Assembly: GCA_030765065.1 (NCBI GenBank)
Contig: CM060985.1
Span: 176,268,096-176,332,095, forward strand
DNA from: Deroplatys truncata
Taxonomy: Eukaryota > Arthropoda > Insecta > Mantodea > Mantidae
DNA length: 64,000 nucleotides
Reading direction: 5' to 3'
Shown: in pieces, positions 1-10,629 of the stretch
Layout of the letters: every line of letters begins with the position of its first letter
Numbering within the stretch: the first letter of the stretch is position 1
Translations under genes and position numbers: made by a program
Notes under the pieces: generated by a model
Told to the model about the DNA's origin: nothing
The model's input: the letters and a program-made list of their open reading frames with translations, nothing else
The model's database searches: none

Positions 1-70
1 TCGTTCAGTGAGAATTACCTTAAAAGAACGATGAAACCAAGAATTGTTAGAGACTTCCGTGCATCTCTGT

Positions 71-1002
71 TGAAGGAGGAGTATTTTAGAAGGGGTTGTA
101 TTATATTTCAACTGTTGGGGAGTCGAACACTTGAAGTAGTTGCAACCGCACGTATAGTAAACAGTTTCCGGTAGGCTTCGCCCAAATGTACTTTCAGGTG
201 GCCTTTGCCCCAAGTTTAAAAATATTAACTTAACTTTGTAATTTAACTATTTCTTTAAATATTATATTTATGTTTGCCTCGGCTGCGTCAGTAGTATTGT
301 TAGACACATCGAATTCTTGGCAGGGCGTGATGCGACAAGAATGTAGGCTTACACAGATTTTAAAATTTAATTCACTCCAGTCGAGAACTGTGAGATTCTT
401 TTATTTAATACTTGCACTTTTTAACACGTATACTATTTTCGTCTCATACGAATACGTAATTAATTTCTCGAGGACACATCTCGCGTCTGGTTATGATCAC
501 TGTCTAGAAGCAACACGTCTGGATATTAGCACTGCTAGGAGGCAACTTAATTGATTTCAACCGTCTAAACTTGTAAATTTCTGTATTTCAAGTTTCTGAT
601 TGGCTAATCCTACTCCAATAGAATACGTTCATTTATCTAAAGTTTTTTTCTGGTTGTTGATTGGCTATTTTCAAACTGTCACTAAAATTACATTATTGTT
701 GCTCCAAGAATCACAAGTAGTACTGTTATACTTTCTTACGCATTATTGACTCAAGGTTACCTCATTGTTACCTCATTGTTACCTCTCAACTTTTAACCTA
801 TTATTCTCCTACATTATGAAATTAGGTAATACATTCACATAACATTATTACAGATGGATACAATAATATAAGTATATGCAACGACTGTTACGTACATTTT
901 ACAAATTATTACATATACATATTGCTTCAATGCGGGCTGTTATTGAACTTACACATTATATAACCATACTGAAATCATTTAAGTGTTAAAAAAACTGCCT
1001 CA
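71..1002 (-). repeat. Solo LTR, family alpha, copy 1
   Basis: Long terminal repeat of an LTR retrotransposon with no internal region beside it. On the minus strand it starts TGAGGCAG.. (ends at 1002) and finishes ..CTCCTTCA (71). It is flanked by a 4-bp target duplication CTGT at 67-70 and 1003-1006. The same sequence recurs at 3445-5943, 32183-33202 and 35997-36861, each with its own 4-bp duplication. A shared stretch reads GCCTCGGCTGCGTCAGTA on the plus strand near 274. TG..CA ends and 4-bp duplications fit a Ty3/gypsy-type element; the lineage is inferred, because no gag or pol is present. Confidence 0.8.
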
Positions 1003-1006
1003 CTGT

Positions 1007-1885
1007 GGCCCCATCATCCTGTAGTTTCCTATGGTTCTTTCACGTCATCCCTTTCTCCTAGGAGGTGTTAGCCAAAATAGATCTCTCGTAGGCCACATTG
1101 CGCGAGGTATTCTTCATTATTGTACCAGGAAAAATTTCGGGCTGTTGCAGATTCAGTACGACCCAGTCTGTGATCCTAGCTAATTTCCTTAATTCTCTGT
1201 CGAATTTGGAGTCTGTCGAGTAGAAATTATTCAGTAATCTGTAAGCAACAACTAACATGGCAATTTCCTTATAAAATAGAAAGGCTTTCATGTAAGTGTT
1301 CCGTGAAGTAAAGTTCACTTACCACACTTGAGTGTTAAAGATTGGTAAACTGAACACAAAGATTGCTTTTGTAGCAACAGAGGCGTACTTGAACATTCGG
1401 CTGTTAAAATGAGCTTTTCTTAGCAAGCAGGTAATTCGATTCTTGAGAAGCTCTCCTTGTTTCTAACATCTCTAAGGAGTTACTTATTAACAAAAAGTTT
1501 AATTACCAAGCAGAAAGAAGCGCAGCCTATTTGCTACGGATGCCATTTAATTGAATCCCCAAACTAGTTGAGGATATGTGGCGTTTGGTGTAGCAACAGC
1601 AAGAATGTAATTAAATCTCAGGAATGCATAGGCCGTGAGGCACAATTACCTCCAGAATTAGTCAAAACTTTTCATTCAATACCGTGTTTCCTTTTTCAGT
1701 TTAATTACTGCCAAACAGAATCAGACAGGCACGAAGGAACAGAACGAATCCATTAGATTTGAGAACCTTTTCTCAGATAATAATGAAATTGAAAGTAAAA
1801 GCATCCTTTAGTCCAAGTCCTTGTGATTTACACTCTATGAAGCTAAAATATCATTTAAACTAATAGGACCTTATTCAGTAGCTTC
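1007..1885. other. No recognisable gene or repeat
   Basis: AT-rich sequence between a solo LTR and a mariner. The longest open stretch (86 codons on the minus strand at 1058-1318) has no motif I recognise. Confidence 0.5.
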
Positions 1886-3139
1886 TACGAGGGCAGATTG
1901 ATAAGTCAGTGACTTTTTAAAGAAAATAACATTTTTTTCCAAAAAAATCTATCTTATTTCACAACATAGTCTCCTTTTAATTCAACACACGTTTTCCAAC
2001 GCTTCTTCAATTTTTTTAACCTTTCCAAAAATATTATTTTTCGAAGTCTGCAAAATATGAGGTTGTTTCTGTCATGATGTGTTCACTGGACGTGGATTTC
2101 TTCCCAGGGAGCCAATTTTTCAGATTTGTAAAGAGGAATAAGTTGCTAGGAGCCAAATCTGGAGAATATGGTGGGTGAGGTAGCAGTTCGTAGTGCAATT
2201 CCACAAATTTTGTGACGACAACGGCTGATTTGTGTGCGGGTGCATTATCCTGGTGAAAGAGAGCCTTTTTCTTCACCAAATGAGGTAATTTCTTTAACAA
2301 TTCCTTGTGAAACTGATCCATCATTGCGGCATAATGTGAACCTGCGATCGTTTTACCCTTGTTCAGGTAGTGGATGTCTATCACCCCTTGTGAATCCCAA
2401 AAGACAGCTGTCATGGTTTTTGCTGCCGACGGAATGGTTTTCGCTTTCTTTGGAGCAGCTTCGCCGAAGGAAATCCACTGCTTTTATTGTTGTTTGGTTT
2501 CAGGTTGATAGTTTCATCAACCTTGATATAACGCCGCAAAAACTCATTTGGGTTGCGCTGGAACATGTTCAAACATCCCTGTGAAATGGTCACACGATTC
2601 CGCTTGTTTTAAACTGTGAGCACTCGCGATATCCATCTTACAGCTTTCTCATACCGAAAAATTCGTGCAGAATGTTGTACACCCATTTACTCGAGATATT
2701 TACGGTCTTGGCTATCTCACAGATTTTCACTCAGTGGTATTCCAACGTAATATTCTGAACTTTGTTCACCGTTTCTTCTGTTGTGACATCAACCGACCGT
2801 TCTGTGCGCACGGCATCTTTGTGCTCGAACGGTCACATCGAAATTCTGTGAACCATGCCATGTGATGGAGCAGAGTCCCCGTAATACTTGTTCAGCTTTT
2901 CTTCCGTTTCCTTCACCGTCTTACCACTCAAAAGGTAGCGCTTTATCAGAACACGAAATTCACTTCTCTCCATTTTCTATGAAGCAACACACATCTGCTT
3001 ATTTTAGACGCTCTCAACAATGTTCTAAGATACGTATTTCTGCGATTATACTCAGAATAAGACTTGGTTGCAAATAAGAAAGCTGTGATTAGAACGCTAT
3101 CTCTCGTCAAAGTCGTGGACTTAACAATCCGCCGTCTTA
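1886..3139 (-). mobile_element. Mariner element (DD34D type), dead
   Basis: A 1.25-kb mariner element, the usual length. The left end reads TA-CGAGGGCAGATTGATAAG and the right end is its imperfect inverted copy (..CTTAACAATCCGCCGTCT-TA); about 17 of 21 terminal positions match. TA dinucleotides flank both ends. It carries a broken transposase on the minus strand. The right flank leads within about 60 bp into LINE RNase H sequence, so it probably lies in or beside that LINE. Confidence 0.85.
1970..2973 (-). pseudogene. Mariner transposase pseudogene
   Basis: Cut-and-paste transposase of the mariner family, broken into several frames. The N-terminal part starts near 2973 (MERSEFRVLIKRY). The central part shows TVDET-type sequence, and the catalytic core lies at 2034-2414. 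There the first aspartate sits in VFWDSQG and the second in FHQDNAPAH. The third expected position, 34 residues further on, is asparagine (DLAPSNLFLF) instead of aspartate. A premature stop after YFADFEK removes the C-terminus. Frameshifts and stops elsewhere add to this, so the enzyme cannot be active. Confidence 0.85.
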
Positions 3140-3488
3140 AATGTAGCGACAGAATTTTATGGAAATGCATGTTTCCTCTCTGTTGTAGGAAAACATTCTC
3201 ACTTGGTATGTCAGTTATTATTGTTATTTATTCAACTGTCACTTCTTTAAATTCTCATGAATCTAGTTGCACCAACGGTGTTGGATGTGTTTATGTTCAT
3301 GGAACCCAACCCTATAGATTCGGTTTTCATGATAGCACATCCATTTATAGTGCAGAGCTGTATGCCATATACCGAGCCATTTTGTATGTTCACTGTCGAA
3401 AATTGGGAGACTGTCTCATTTTGAGTGATTCTCTCAGTGCACTTTGAGGCAGTATTTTTATCACTTAAATAATATCAGTCTAATTATA

Positions 3489-5071
3489 CCGGGTGTTTCA
3501 GAAATACTTTTACAAACTTCGGGTATGGGTTCCTCACACCAAATGAAGGAAAAACATTCATATGAACATATGTCCCATAATCCTTGGTTTTCGCGTTATT
3601 CCTGTCAAAAGGAAAGTGTGAGTTCAACGGCCTTCGGGGTCCAACCTCAAAACGTCATTTCTCTATGCATTCATAGAAGGCGTTGACCCATTGTACTACA
3701 TACGGCAGATGGCGAAGTGTTGCCATGGAGACTTGTTTACGTTTGTCTGTCTTCTGTTTCAATAATGTACATGTAGTGAGTTAACTGCACGTGTTTCGTT
3801 CCACCATGGCTGGATATTCATTTCGTGAACAGGCAGACATGATTTTTATGTATGGTCGCGCGAGGCTGCACGGCTCTATCAGATGGAGTTTCCAGACCGA
3901 AGATAACCGAGTCCTACAACCTTTGTCGCTGTTTATCGTCGCCTTGCTGAGACAGGAACCGTTGCACCACGGACTATTGATCGAGGAAGACCAAGAGTTG
4001 TTCGTACGCCGATGTGTCGAAGACGATCCAGGTATCAGTACAAGACAATTGGCTGTGGCATCTGGTACATCACACGTGACAGCATGGAGGGTACTTCACG
4101 ACCAGCTCCTGTATCCATATCATATTCAACGTGTGCAGGGCCTTTCGCCTGCCGATTATCCACCACGGGATTACTTTTTCCGATGGTTTGTAGCACAAAA
4201 TGCCAATCCATTGTTTGTCTCGTCAGTTTTGTTTACAGACGAGGCAACGTTTGGGTGTGATGGAGTTACTAATTTCCACAACATACATGTATGGGCAGAT
4301 CGTAATCCTCATGCTGTACTTCAGGCTAGACATCAGCAAGAGTTTAGTCTGAATGTGTGGGCTGGCATTGTAGGCGACTGTCTGGTAGGTCCATATGTTT
4401 TACCAGCACGTCTTACTGGTGCTGCCTACAGGGACTTTATCCAGCACAGTCTTCCCGACTTACTTCACGAAGATGTGCCCTATACTTAATTCTACATTTA
4501 TATTATTTAACCCTCATAGATTTAGTATCTACCCAAGAAATTAAAAATTTCTTATTTCTGCAAATAAGAAAAAACATGTGGTTTATGCATGATGGTGCTC
4601 CGGCACATTTTAGACGCATTGTTTGAGATGCACTGACTGGTATCTACCATGACCGATGGATAGGCAGAGGAGGACCAGTTCCATGGCCTGCACATTCTCT
4701 CGACCTCAATCCTGTGGATTTTTACATCTGGGGGCATCTTAAAGCATTGGTTTATGGAGTAGCCATCCCGGATACAGAAACGCTTCATCGATGTGTCATG
4801 GAAGCCTGCGAAACCATTCGACACCATTCCGGAGTTTTTGACAGGGTGCGACATTCCATGATTCGACGAGTACAGGAATGCATAGAAGTAAGAGGAGGGC
4901 ATTTCGAGCATTTATTATGAGTTGTGTGTGTTATAAGTGTACCACTGTGTTGAACACCTCCTCACGAGAAAACAAAGGATTATGGGACATATGTTCATAT
5001 GAACATTTTTCCTACTTGTGGTGTAAGAAACCCATGCCCGAAGTTTGTAAAAGTATTTCTGAAACAGCCTG
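3489..5071 (+). mobile_element. DD41D Tc1/mariner element with ~110-bp TIRs
   Basis: A 1.58-kb element in the LTR, flanked by TA (3487-3488 and 5072-5073). The left end CCGGGTGTTTCAGAAATAC is repeated inverted at the right end. The inverted match continues for about 110 bp with few differences, including a shared block CATATGAACATATGTCCCAT in both arms. It carries one decayed transposase on the plus strand. Confidence 0.9.
3806..4920 (+). pseudogene. DD41D transposase pseudogene
   Basis: Transposase of the Tc1/mariner superfamily. It starts MAGYSFREQADMIFMYGRA and ends HFEHLL-stop. Helix-turn-helix sequence (DDPGISTRQLAVASGTS) is followed by the first catalytic aspartate in LFTDEATF, the second in MHDGAPAHF, and the third in LDLNPVDFYIWG. 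Exactly 41 residues separate the second and third aspartates. Lesions: two frameshifts between about 3865 and 4010, a 77-bp insertion at 4481-4557, and a TGA at 4624-4626. Removing the 77 bp rejoins the frame (..EDVP + LQIRKN..). All three catalytic aspartates survive. Confidence 0.88.
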
Positions 5072-6636
5072 TATATTATAAAATATAATAACAGCCCGCC
5101 TTAAAGCAATATGAGTATAATATAATATATAAAATGTATATTACAGTCGTTGTATTATGTTTATATTATTATGTACATGTATAATAATGTTATGTGAATG
5201 TATTACGTAGTTTAACAATGTAGGAGATGTGATAATAGAAGCAAACTACCTTTTGTAGCAATGAGAATTACAAATAAAAGCCGAAAGTTGCTAACAATGA
5301 GGTAACCTTGAGAAAACGATAAATTAGAAAGTTTAATAAAGGCTACTCATAATTCTTGGAAGAATAATGTAATATTTAAAACAGTTTATGAATAGCCAAT
5401 CAACAACTAGTAAACCTAAAAGTTAAATAAAAGTAGGAGTAGGATTAGCCAATCAGAGACTTGAAATAGAGAAAAAGTACAAATTCTGGCGGGAGACGCT
5501 ATAAGACAGCGTTCCCAATCAGTCCAGTTTAGATTGCGTACCCGATCGGTACGATTCAGGTTCAATGGGGGACATAAAGCTTCATTACGGTTAGAATAAT
5601 ATAAAGTTTACGTGATAAAAGTGTAAATAACAATAATCTCACAGCTCTACAGTAGAATACATCAGTGAAGTGTTATTTAATCGTGTGAAGGATCAACAAA
5701 ATAAAGTACAACACAATTATAATTTGTGTAAGCCTTCTTTCTTTAGCCACACCAGCCCTGATAAGAGATACGTGTTCTGAAAATTACTGCTACGCAGCCG
5801 AGACATACATATATAATATTTAAATAAACATTAAAATACAAAGTTGATTTTTAAACGTGGGGACGAAGGTCACCGCAAAGTTTGTATCGTACATGGGGCG
5901 AACACTCCAAGAAAGCATCCGTGGGGCAACAATTACCCTTTCAACTTCAGAGTCTTCGTGAGCTTTACAACTACCATCCCATTGTTGAGCGAATCCTCCA
6001 TGTTTTATACGCTTCTGGCGTAGTGCTTGGATACCTGGTCACGTTGGCTTGGCGGGGAATGAACTTGCGGATTTGGCAGCTAAGGCGGCAACCACAGAAC
6101 CCAGTGTTACAATACCTCGAGTATCGTCGGAAGACTTTAGGCCTGTTGTGTGGAGAGCGGTTCTCTCGTGCTGGCGCAGGGAGTGATTAGCTCTCTTCGG
6201 AAATAAGCTTAGAGTAGTGAAGCACGTTCCGATAAACTTCCCCTCGCGTATCTCGTCGTGAGGAGGCGATTTTGACTCGGTTGCGTATTGGCCACTGCAA
6301 TTGTACGCAGGTTATCTTTTTAAGGGTGATCCTGCCCCTATTTGTCCGCTTTGTGGCGAAGGCCTGTCGGTCCTCACGTGTTTCTAGAGTGTAATACTCT
6401 AGCACATGTTCGGGATACTCTGCAACTGCTGGCCAGTCTTGCATATGTCTTAGCGGATGATAAGCAAGCGGTTGATAGGATTTTTAATTTTATATCAAAG
6501 GTATATTTTCAAATGAGGATTTAGTTATGATTTATTAAGGTGTTTCATACTTCTTCGTTTATTTTTATATATTTATATTTATTTCTAACTTTTCCTATGT
6601 TTTTTATATTGAGATTTATTTCTGACATTTGGTATA

Positions 6637-7230
6637 TTTTTACTTTCTCTACTACATATAGTACGTAGGGGAAGTATTCTATTCCACCCAAAAATTCGAT
6701 ACCGAGATTTCACCGGAAATACATGTTTTGAGACCCCCTGAATCCAAAAAAAAGCATTTTTAGTAAAACGTCCGTGTGTGTAGATGTGTGTCTATGTGAC
6801 TTTGAACAGCATAAAACAGCATAACTAAAAACGTAAGGTTGGTTAAATATCATACTTGGTATTTAGGATTTTATCAATAAAATCCCCCACGTCAGACTAT
6901 CCTTTACATGGAACATTTTTATAAAAAATGGCTCTAACGATTTTTCCTAGAGTATTATATATTTAAGACATTTTTAAGACAAATAAAATGCATATCTTGA
7001 ATTTTCTAGGAATGTCCCCAAAAGTCCTCTTGATTCTGAAGGGCTTTTGCACTACTGGTAAGCTGTAAGATATAAATAACATTTTTTTAAAACAAAAATG
7101 TAAATCTGGTTAAAACACACAATTTATTTCATATACATTTTTTTGAGTGAACCATTTCCGAGATATTCCTTGTCATTTGTTTGATTTTTCCAATACTTAT
7201 ACTTTTCACCAAATGGGAATTCGTTATTCC
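6637..7230 (-). repeat. A/B repeat, module B only
   Basis: Minus-strand B module. On the plus strand it begins TTTTTACTTTCTCTACTAC, followed by the palindromic end and ATTCGATACCGAGATTTCAC. It runs to GGGAATTCGTTATTCC, where the next B module begins directly. It includes a short GT-rich microsatellite near 6770-6800. Confidence 0.8.
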
Positions 7231-7908
7231 GTTTTACTTTCTCTGCTACGTATAGTAAGTAGGGGAAGTAACGCATTCTGCCCAAAATTTCGATACCGAG
7301 ATTTCAGTAAAAACATATTTTGAGGCCCCCTGAATCCAAAAAAAAGCATTTTTGGGAAAATGTGAATGTCTGTGTATGTGTGTGAACAGCATAACTCAAA
7401 AAGTCGAATAAATACCACATTTGGTGCGACAAGAAGATTTTCAAGGAAATGCCCCAAATAGAACATTTTTAGAAAATTTTGATTTTTCAGAAATTGCTCC
7501 AACAATTTTGATGAAAATATCATATGTTTAAAATATTTTCATGACAAATAAAATGTATATTTTGAATTTTCTAGAAATGTCCCCAAAGGTTCTCTTAATT
7601 CTGAATGACTTTTCCATAACTGGTAAACCATAAGATACAGATAAAATGTTTGCACACAAAAATGTAGATCTCGTTAAAACACACAATTTATGTCATATAC
7701 ATTTATTTTGTCAAGTGAACCATTTCAGAGATATTCCTTGTTATTTGTTTGAATTTTCCAATACTGTTTCTCAAATGGGAATTCGTTATTCGATTTTTTA
7801 TGTCCTGGACATACAAAGAGAATTGAATGCAACCAGCGCTTAAAAGATTTGACTATCGCTTAAACACTACCATATTCCCCTTGCGTGTCATTTGAGTGCA
7901 ACACATTA
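7231..7908 (-). repeat. A/B repeat, module B plus shortened A
   Basis: Second B module in the same orientation, starting straight after the previous one. It is joined through TTTTTTATGTCCTGGACAT to module A. Module A has lost about 100 bp of its interior but keeps the outer end (GAGTGCAACACATTA). Confidence 0.78.
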
Positions 7909-8391
7909 CATTTGTTTGAGTTATGGTGTTTTTAGCCACACAAACACACAGGCACGCGCTGACCTTCTTCTAATAATTCTTTTATGGGTTGAGGGAACTC
8001 AAAACGTGTATTTGAGTGCCATTTGCAGTCAAAGTTCGGACCATATTAATGTAGTTTTTTGTTTTAGGCGAGCCTTATACTTTATGAGAGAAGTAGAGAT
8101 CTACGGACGTTAACAAATCACCCCAGAGTATTTGCACACAGCTTACCCTGTCCACTACATGGGTAGACAAATCCATTTCCAGCGTAAACTTGAGTCAACT
8201 CGTATTTACTTTGAGCGCTATATCCATAATGTGACCTGACATCATATTCCAAAGTCCACTAGAGATCTCTGTTTAACAAAGTTTGTATTCAAATGTTACT
8301 GAATAATGTTCATGAAGTAATGAACTACTCTGTTATATTAACAACATGGTCTGCGTGACAACCATAGATTACGTAAGTCGAAACAGCCATA
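7909..8391. other. No recognisable feature
   Basis: Unassigned sequence between A/B repeats. It holds an open stretch of 73 codons with no motif I recognise. Confidence 0.45.
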
Positions 8392-8696
8392 TTTTTACTT
8401 TCAATACCACGTACATATTAGGTAGAGAAGGTATTGCATTCCACACAAAAAATTTATATCGAGTTTTTACGGAAAATACCTGTTTTTAGGCACTCTGAAA
8501 GCAATACAGCATTTTTAGAAAAAGTTCCTATATGTGCGTGTCTTGTGAACAGCATAACTCAAACACGAAAAGTCTACCTATCCCCCAACTAACTCCTTAC
8601 CTGGAGGATTTTTCTAAGTTTTTTATTTTCTTAAAGTCGCTCTAACGATTATGATTAAATTACAACATATTAAATATGTTTACTTGACAAATAAAA

Positions 8697-9975
8697 TACG
8701 AGGGCTACCCCAGAGGTAACAAAGAAAACACAAAACCTTTGGCAAAAGCATTTTATTTCTCTACATAGTCTCTTTCAGCTCGATACACTTTTCCCAGCGA
8801 TGTTCAATAGCTTCGATACCCTGTTTATAGTGAGAACCGTAGAGTTCTGCAAAATAGTCATCAACTGCAAACTCCACCTTTTCATTGTTGGCAAATCTTT
8901 TACCACCAAGCCATTTCTTCAACTTTGGAAAAAGAAAATTATCAGACGGGGCTAAGTCTGATGAATAGGGTGCATGAGGAAGCAATTTGAACTTTAACTG
9001 ACTGATTGTGTCATGGAGATAATGCATATCCGAACTGGTGCTTTGTTTTGATGAAACAGAAGCTTCTTTTTCGCTAAATGCGGCCGTTATTGTTTGATTT
9101 CATCATTCAAACGCTGCAATAAGTTTGCATAATACTTGCCATTGATTGCTTTTGCTTTTTGAAGATAATCAATGAAAATTATCCCACGGGCTTCTCAAAA
9201 AATGACACCATGACTATGCCTGCAGATGGAACTGTCTTCGCCTTCTTTGGAGCTGATTCTCCCCTTCCAATCCACTGTTTTGACTGTTCCTTCGTCTCAA
9301 GTGTGAAGTGATGGAACCATGTTTCATCCTGGGTTATGAATCGACGCAAAAACTCGGCTTTCAGCGAAACATCGCCAAACACTCGACTGAAACATCCTCA
9401 CGATGCTGCTTTTGTTCCATTGTGAGTAAACGGGGCAACCATCTTGCGCACAGCTTTCCCATGTCTAAACTTTCAGTCAGTGTGCAATGTACAGCACTTT
9501 TTGAAATACCAAAGGTATCTGCTAGCCTGCGCACTTTCAGTCGACGGTCATTCAGTACCATTTTGTGGATTATCTTCACAATTTCTGGCATGGTCACCTC
9601 ATTTGGTCGACCACTACGATGTTCGTCTTGGCAGCTCGTACGGCCTCGCTTAAACACTGCCTCCCAATATTTTACTGTTGTAAACGAAGGATCAGACTCC
9701 CCCAGAGTAGAATCTAGCTCAGCTTTAATATCAGTTGGACTAAGACCTTTCAAATGAAAGTATTGTATCACATAACGATGGCCAGTTTTACCCATGTTTA
9801 CAATTCGGTGAGAGAGTTCACTATTGATGGCTGCCAAACAATTACTAAGAAACGTAGCATCGGTAGACTATAAACGTAAGCTTTATAATGCTGGTACTTT
9901 CTACCATAGTCATTTGTTTGAAACAACAACCGCTATATATACGTCAGGTCGGGTACATCTGGGACAGCCCTCGTA
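8697..9975 (-). mobile_element. Mariner element, second family, copy 1
   Basis: A 1.28-kb element. The left end is TA-CGAGGGCTACCCCAGAGGTA and the right end is the inverted ..GGTCGGGTACATCTGGGACAGCCCTCG-TA. It is inserted at a TA in an A/B repeat. The same family occurs on the plus strand at 50269-51564, also in an A/B repeat. Confidence 0.9.
8758..9837 (-). pseudogene. Mariner transposase pseudogene
   Basis: The N-terminal half is open (9361-9837): KTGHRYVIQYFHLKGLSP, the paired-type helix-turn-helix, and SKSAVHCTLTESLDMGKLCA. The central part (RRFITQDETWFHHF) lies in another frame. The second catalytic site reads FHQNKAPV where FHQDNAPVH is expected, so that aspartate is asparagine. The third aspartate is kept (DLAPSDNFLFPKLKKWLGGK). 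The C-terminus (HRWEKCIEL) is also kept. Several frameshifts separate these parts. Confidence 0.85.
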
Positions 9976-10033
9976 TATATCTTTAATTTTCTGGGAACAT
10001 CCTGTGAAGTTTCTTCATTCGGAAGGAATTTAA

Positions 10034-10523
10034 AATAATCTTTTAGAACATAGCGAGAAGGCTCCGCGATAAAGTGTGAAGCTTGCATCCCGGTGATAGC
10101 CCTCTCTGACCATGTGTTTTTTCGTGGTACTCCCTGGTTGACATAGGCGAATGCCGGAGTGGTGTATTCTATCACGGATTTTCTCTCATTTCATTTCCCT
10201 CTTTAATGTTTCAGGTTGACTCGGGGGCTGTGGTTCGGTCGGTGTCGGAAACATGGCGCAGATTTGAAACTTCTTCTCAGTCCTGTTTGAGGAAAGCCTG
10301 ACGAGCCTCCACTGCTGGGTCATGTTTCCCCGGTCCCACTAGAGGGACATCTCCAAGGGACCATCCCGTGGTCGGGTTATCAACTCTGGAACTGTTAAGG
10401 AACTCTACGTATCTCTCTCGACTTGCACCGACCTGTTTTGCAGCCGATATGTCTGCTTCGTTTCCATCTCCTCATCCATGCCTCCCGGGGATCGAGGTGT
10501 ACATTGTCCCCTCTGTCAAATGT
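10034..10523 (+). repeat. Insert containing a SINE-like core
   Basis: About 490 bp, GC-richer than its surroundings, interrupting an A/B repeat. It contains CGTGGTACTCCCTGGTTGAC..AGGCGAATGCCGG, the core shared with SINE-like segments at 19985, 24650, 37690, 40550 and 52385. I did not find clear target duplications or a polyA tail. Confidence 0.5.
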
Positions 10524-10629
10524 CATAGTTACCTTGTATAACTGGTAAACGTTAAGTGATAGGCGAAGGTTTGCTACACAACAATTTAGATCTCTTTTAA
10601 AGAGATACATTATTTACTAATTGATTATA

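Larger units (their letters stand above)
3445..5943 (+). repeat. Solo LTR, family alpha, copy 2, split by a DD41D element
   Basis: The LTR starts TGAGGCAGTATTTTTAT and ends ..TTACCCTTTCA. A 4-bp duplication ACTT lies at 3441-3444 and 5944-5947. Removing the LTR and one ACTT rejoins the RNase H reading frame (..SDSLSAL + QSLREL..). The LTR itself is interrupted at a TA by the element at 3489-5071, so its own length is about 915 bp. An AATAAA polyadenylation-type signal is at 5700-5705. Confidence 0.88.
3190..6530 (+). pseudogene. LINE ORF2 C-terminus (RNase H plus zinc knuckle), interrupted
   Basis: C-terminal part of a non-LTR retrotransposon polyprotein of the I/Jockey/R1 type. The first exon-like piece (to 3444) holds SIYSAELYAIYRAI and ILSDSLSAL of RNase H. 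The gene resumes at 5948 with QSLRELYNYHPIVERIL, then after a frameshift AWIPGHVGLAGNELADLAAK, then LTRLRIGH and a knuckle CPLCGE..H.FLEC, ending QMRI-stop near 6524. The first RNase H aspartate region is mutated. The break at 3444/5948 is exactly explained by a solo LTR with an ACTT duplication. A T-rich untranslated tail follows to about 6636. Confidence 0.85.

Noticed and set aside
4481..4557. 77-bp insert as a spliced intron
   Set aside because: It lacks GT..AG borders at the positions that restore the frame.
71..5943. Inverted pair of ~900-bp repeats read as one long-TIR (foldback or Polinton-like) element
   Set aside because: Each copy has its own 4-bp target duplication (CTGT and ACTT) and LTR-type ends, so these are two independent solo LTRs. 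The same holds for 32183-36861.
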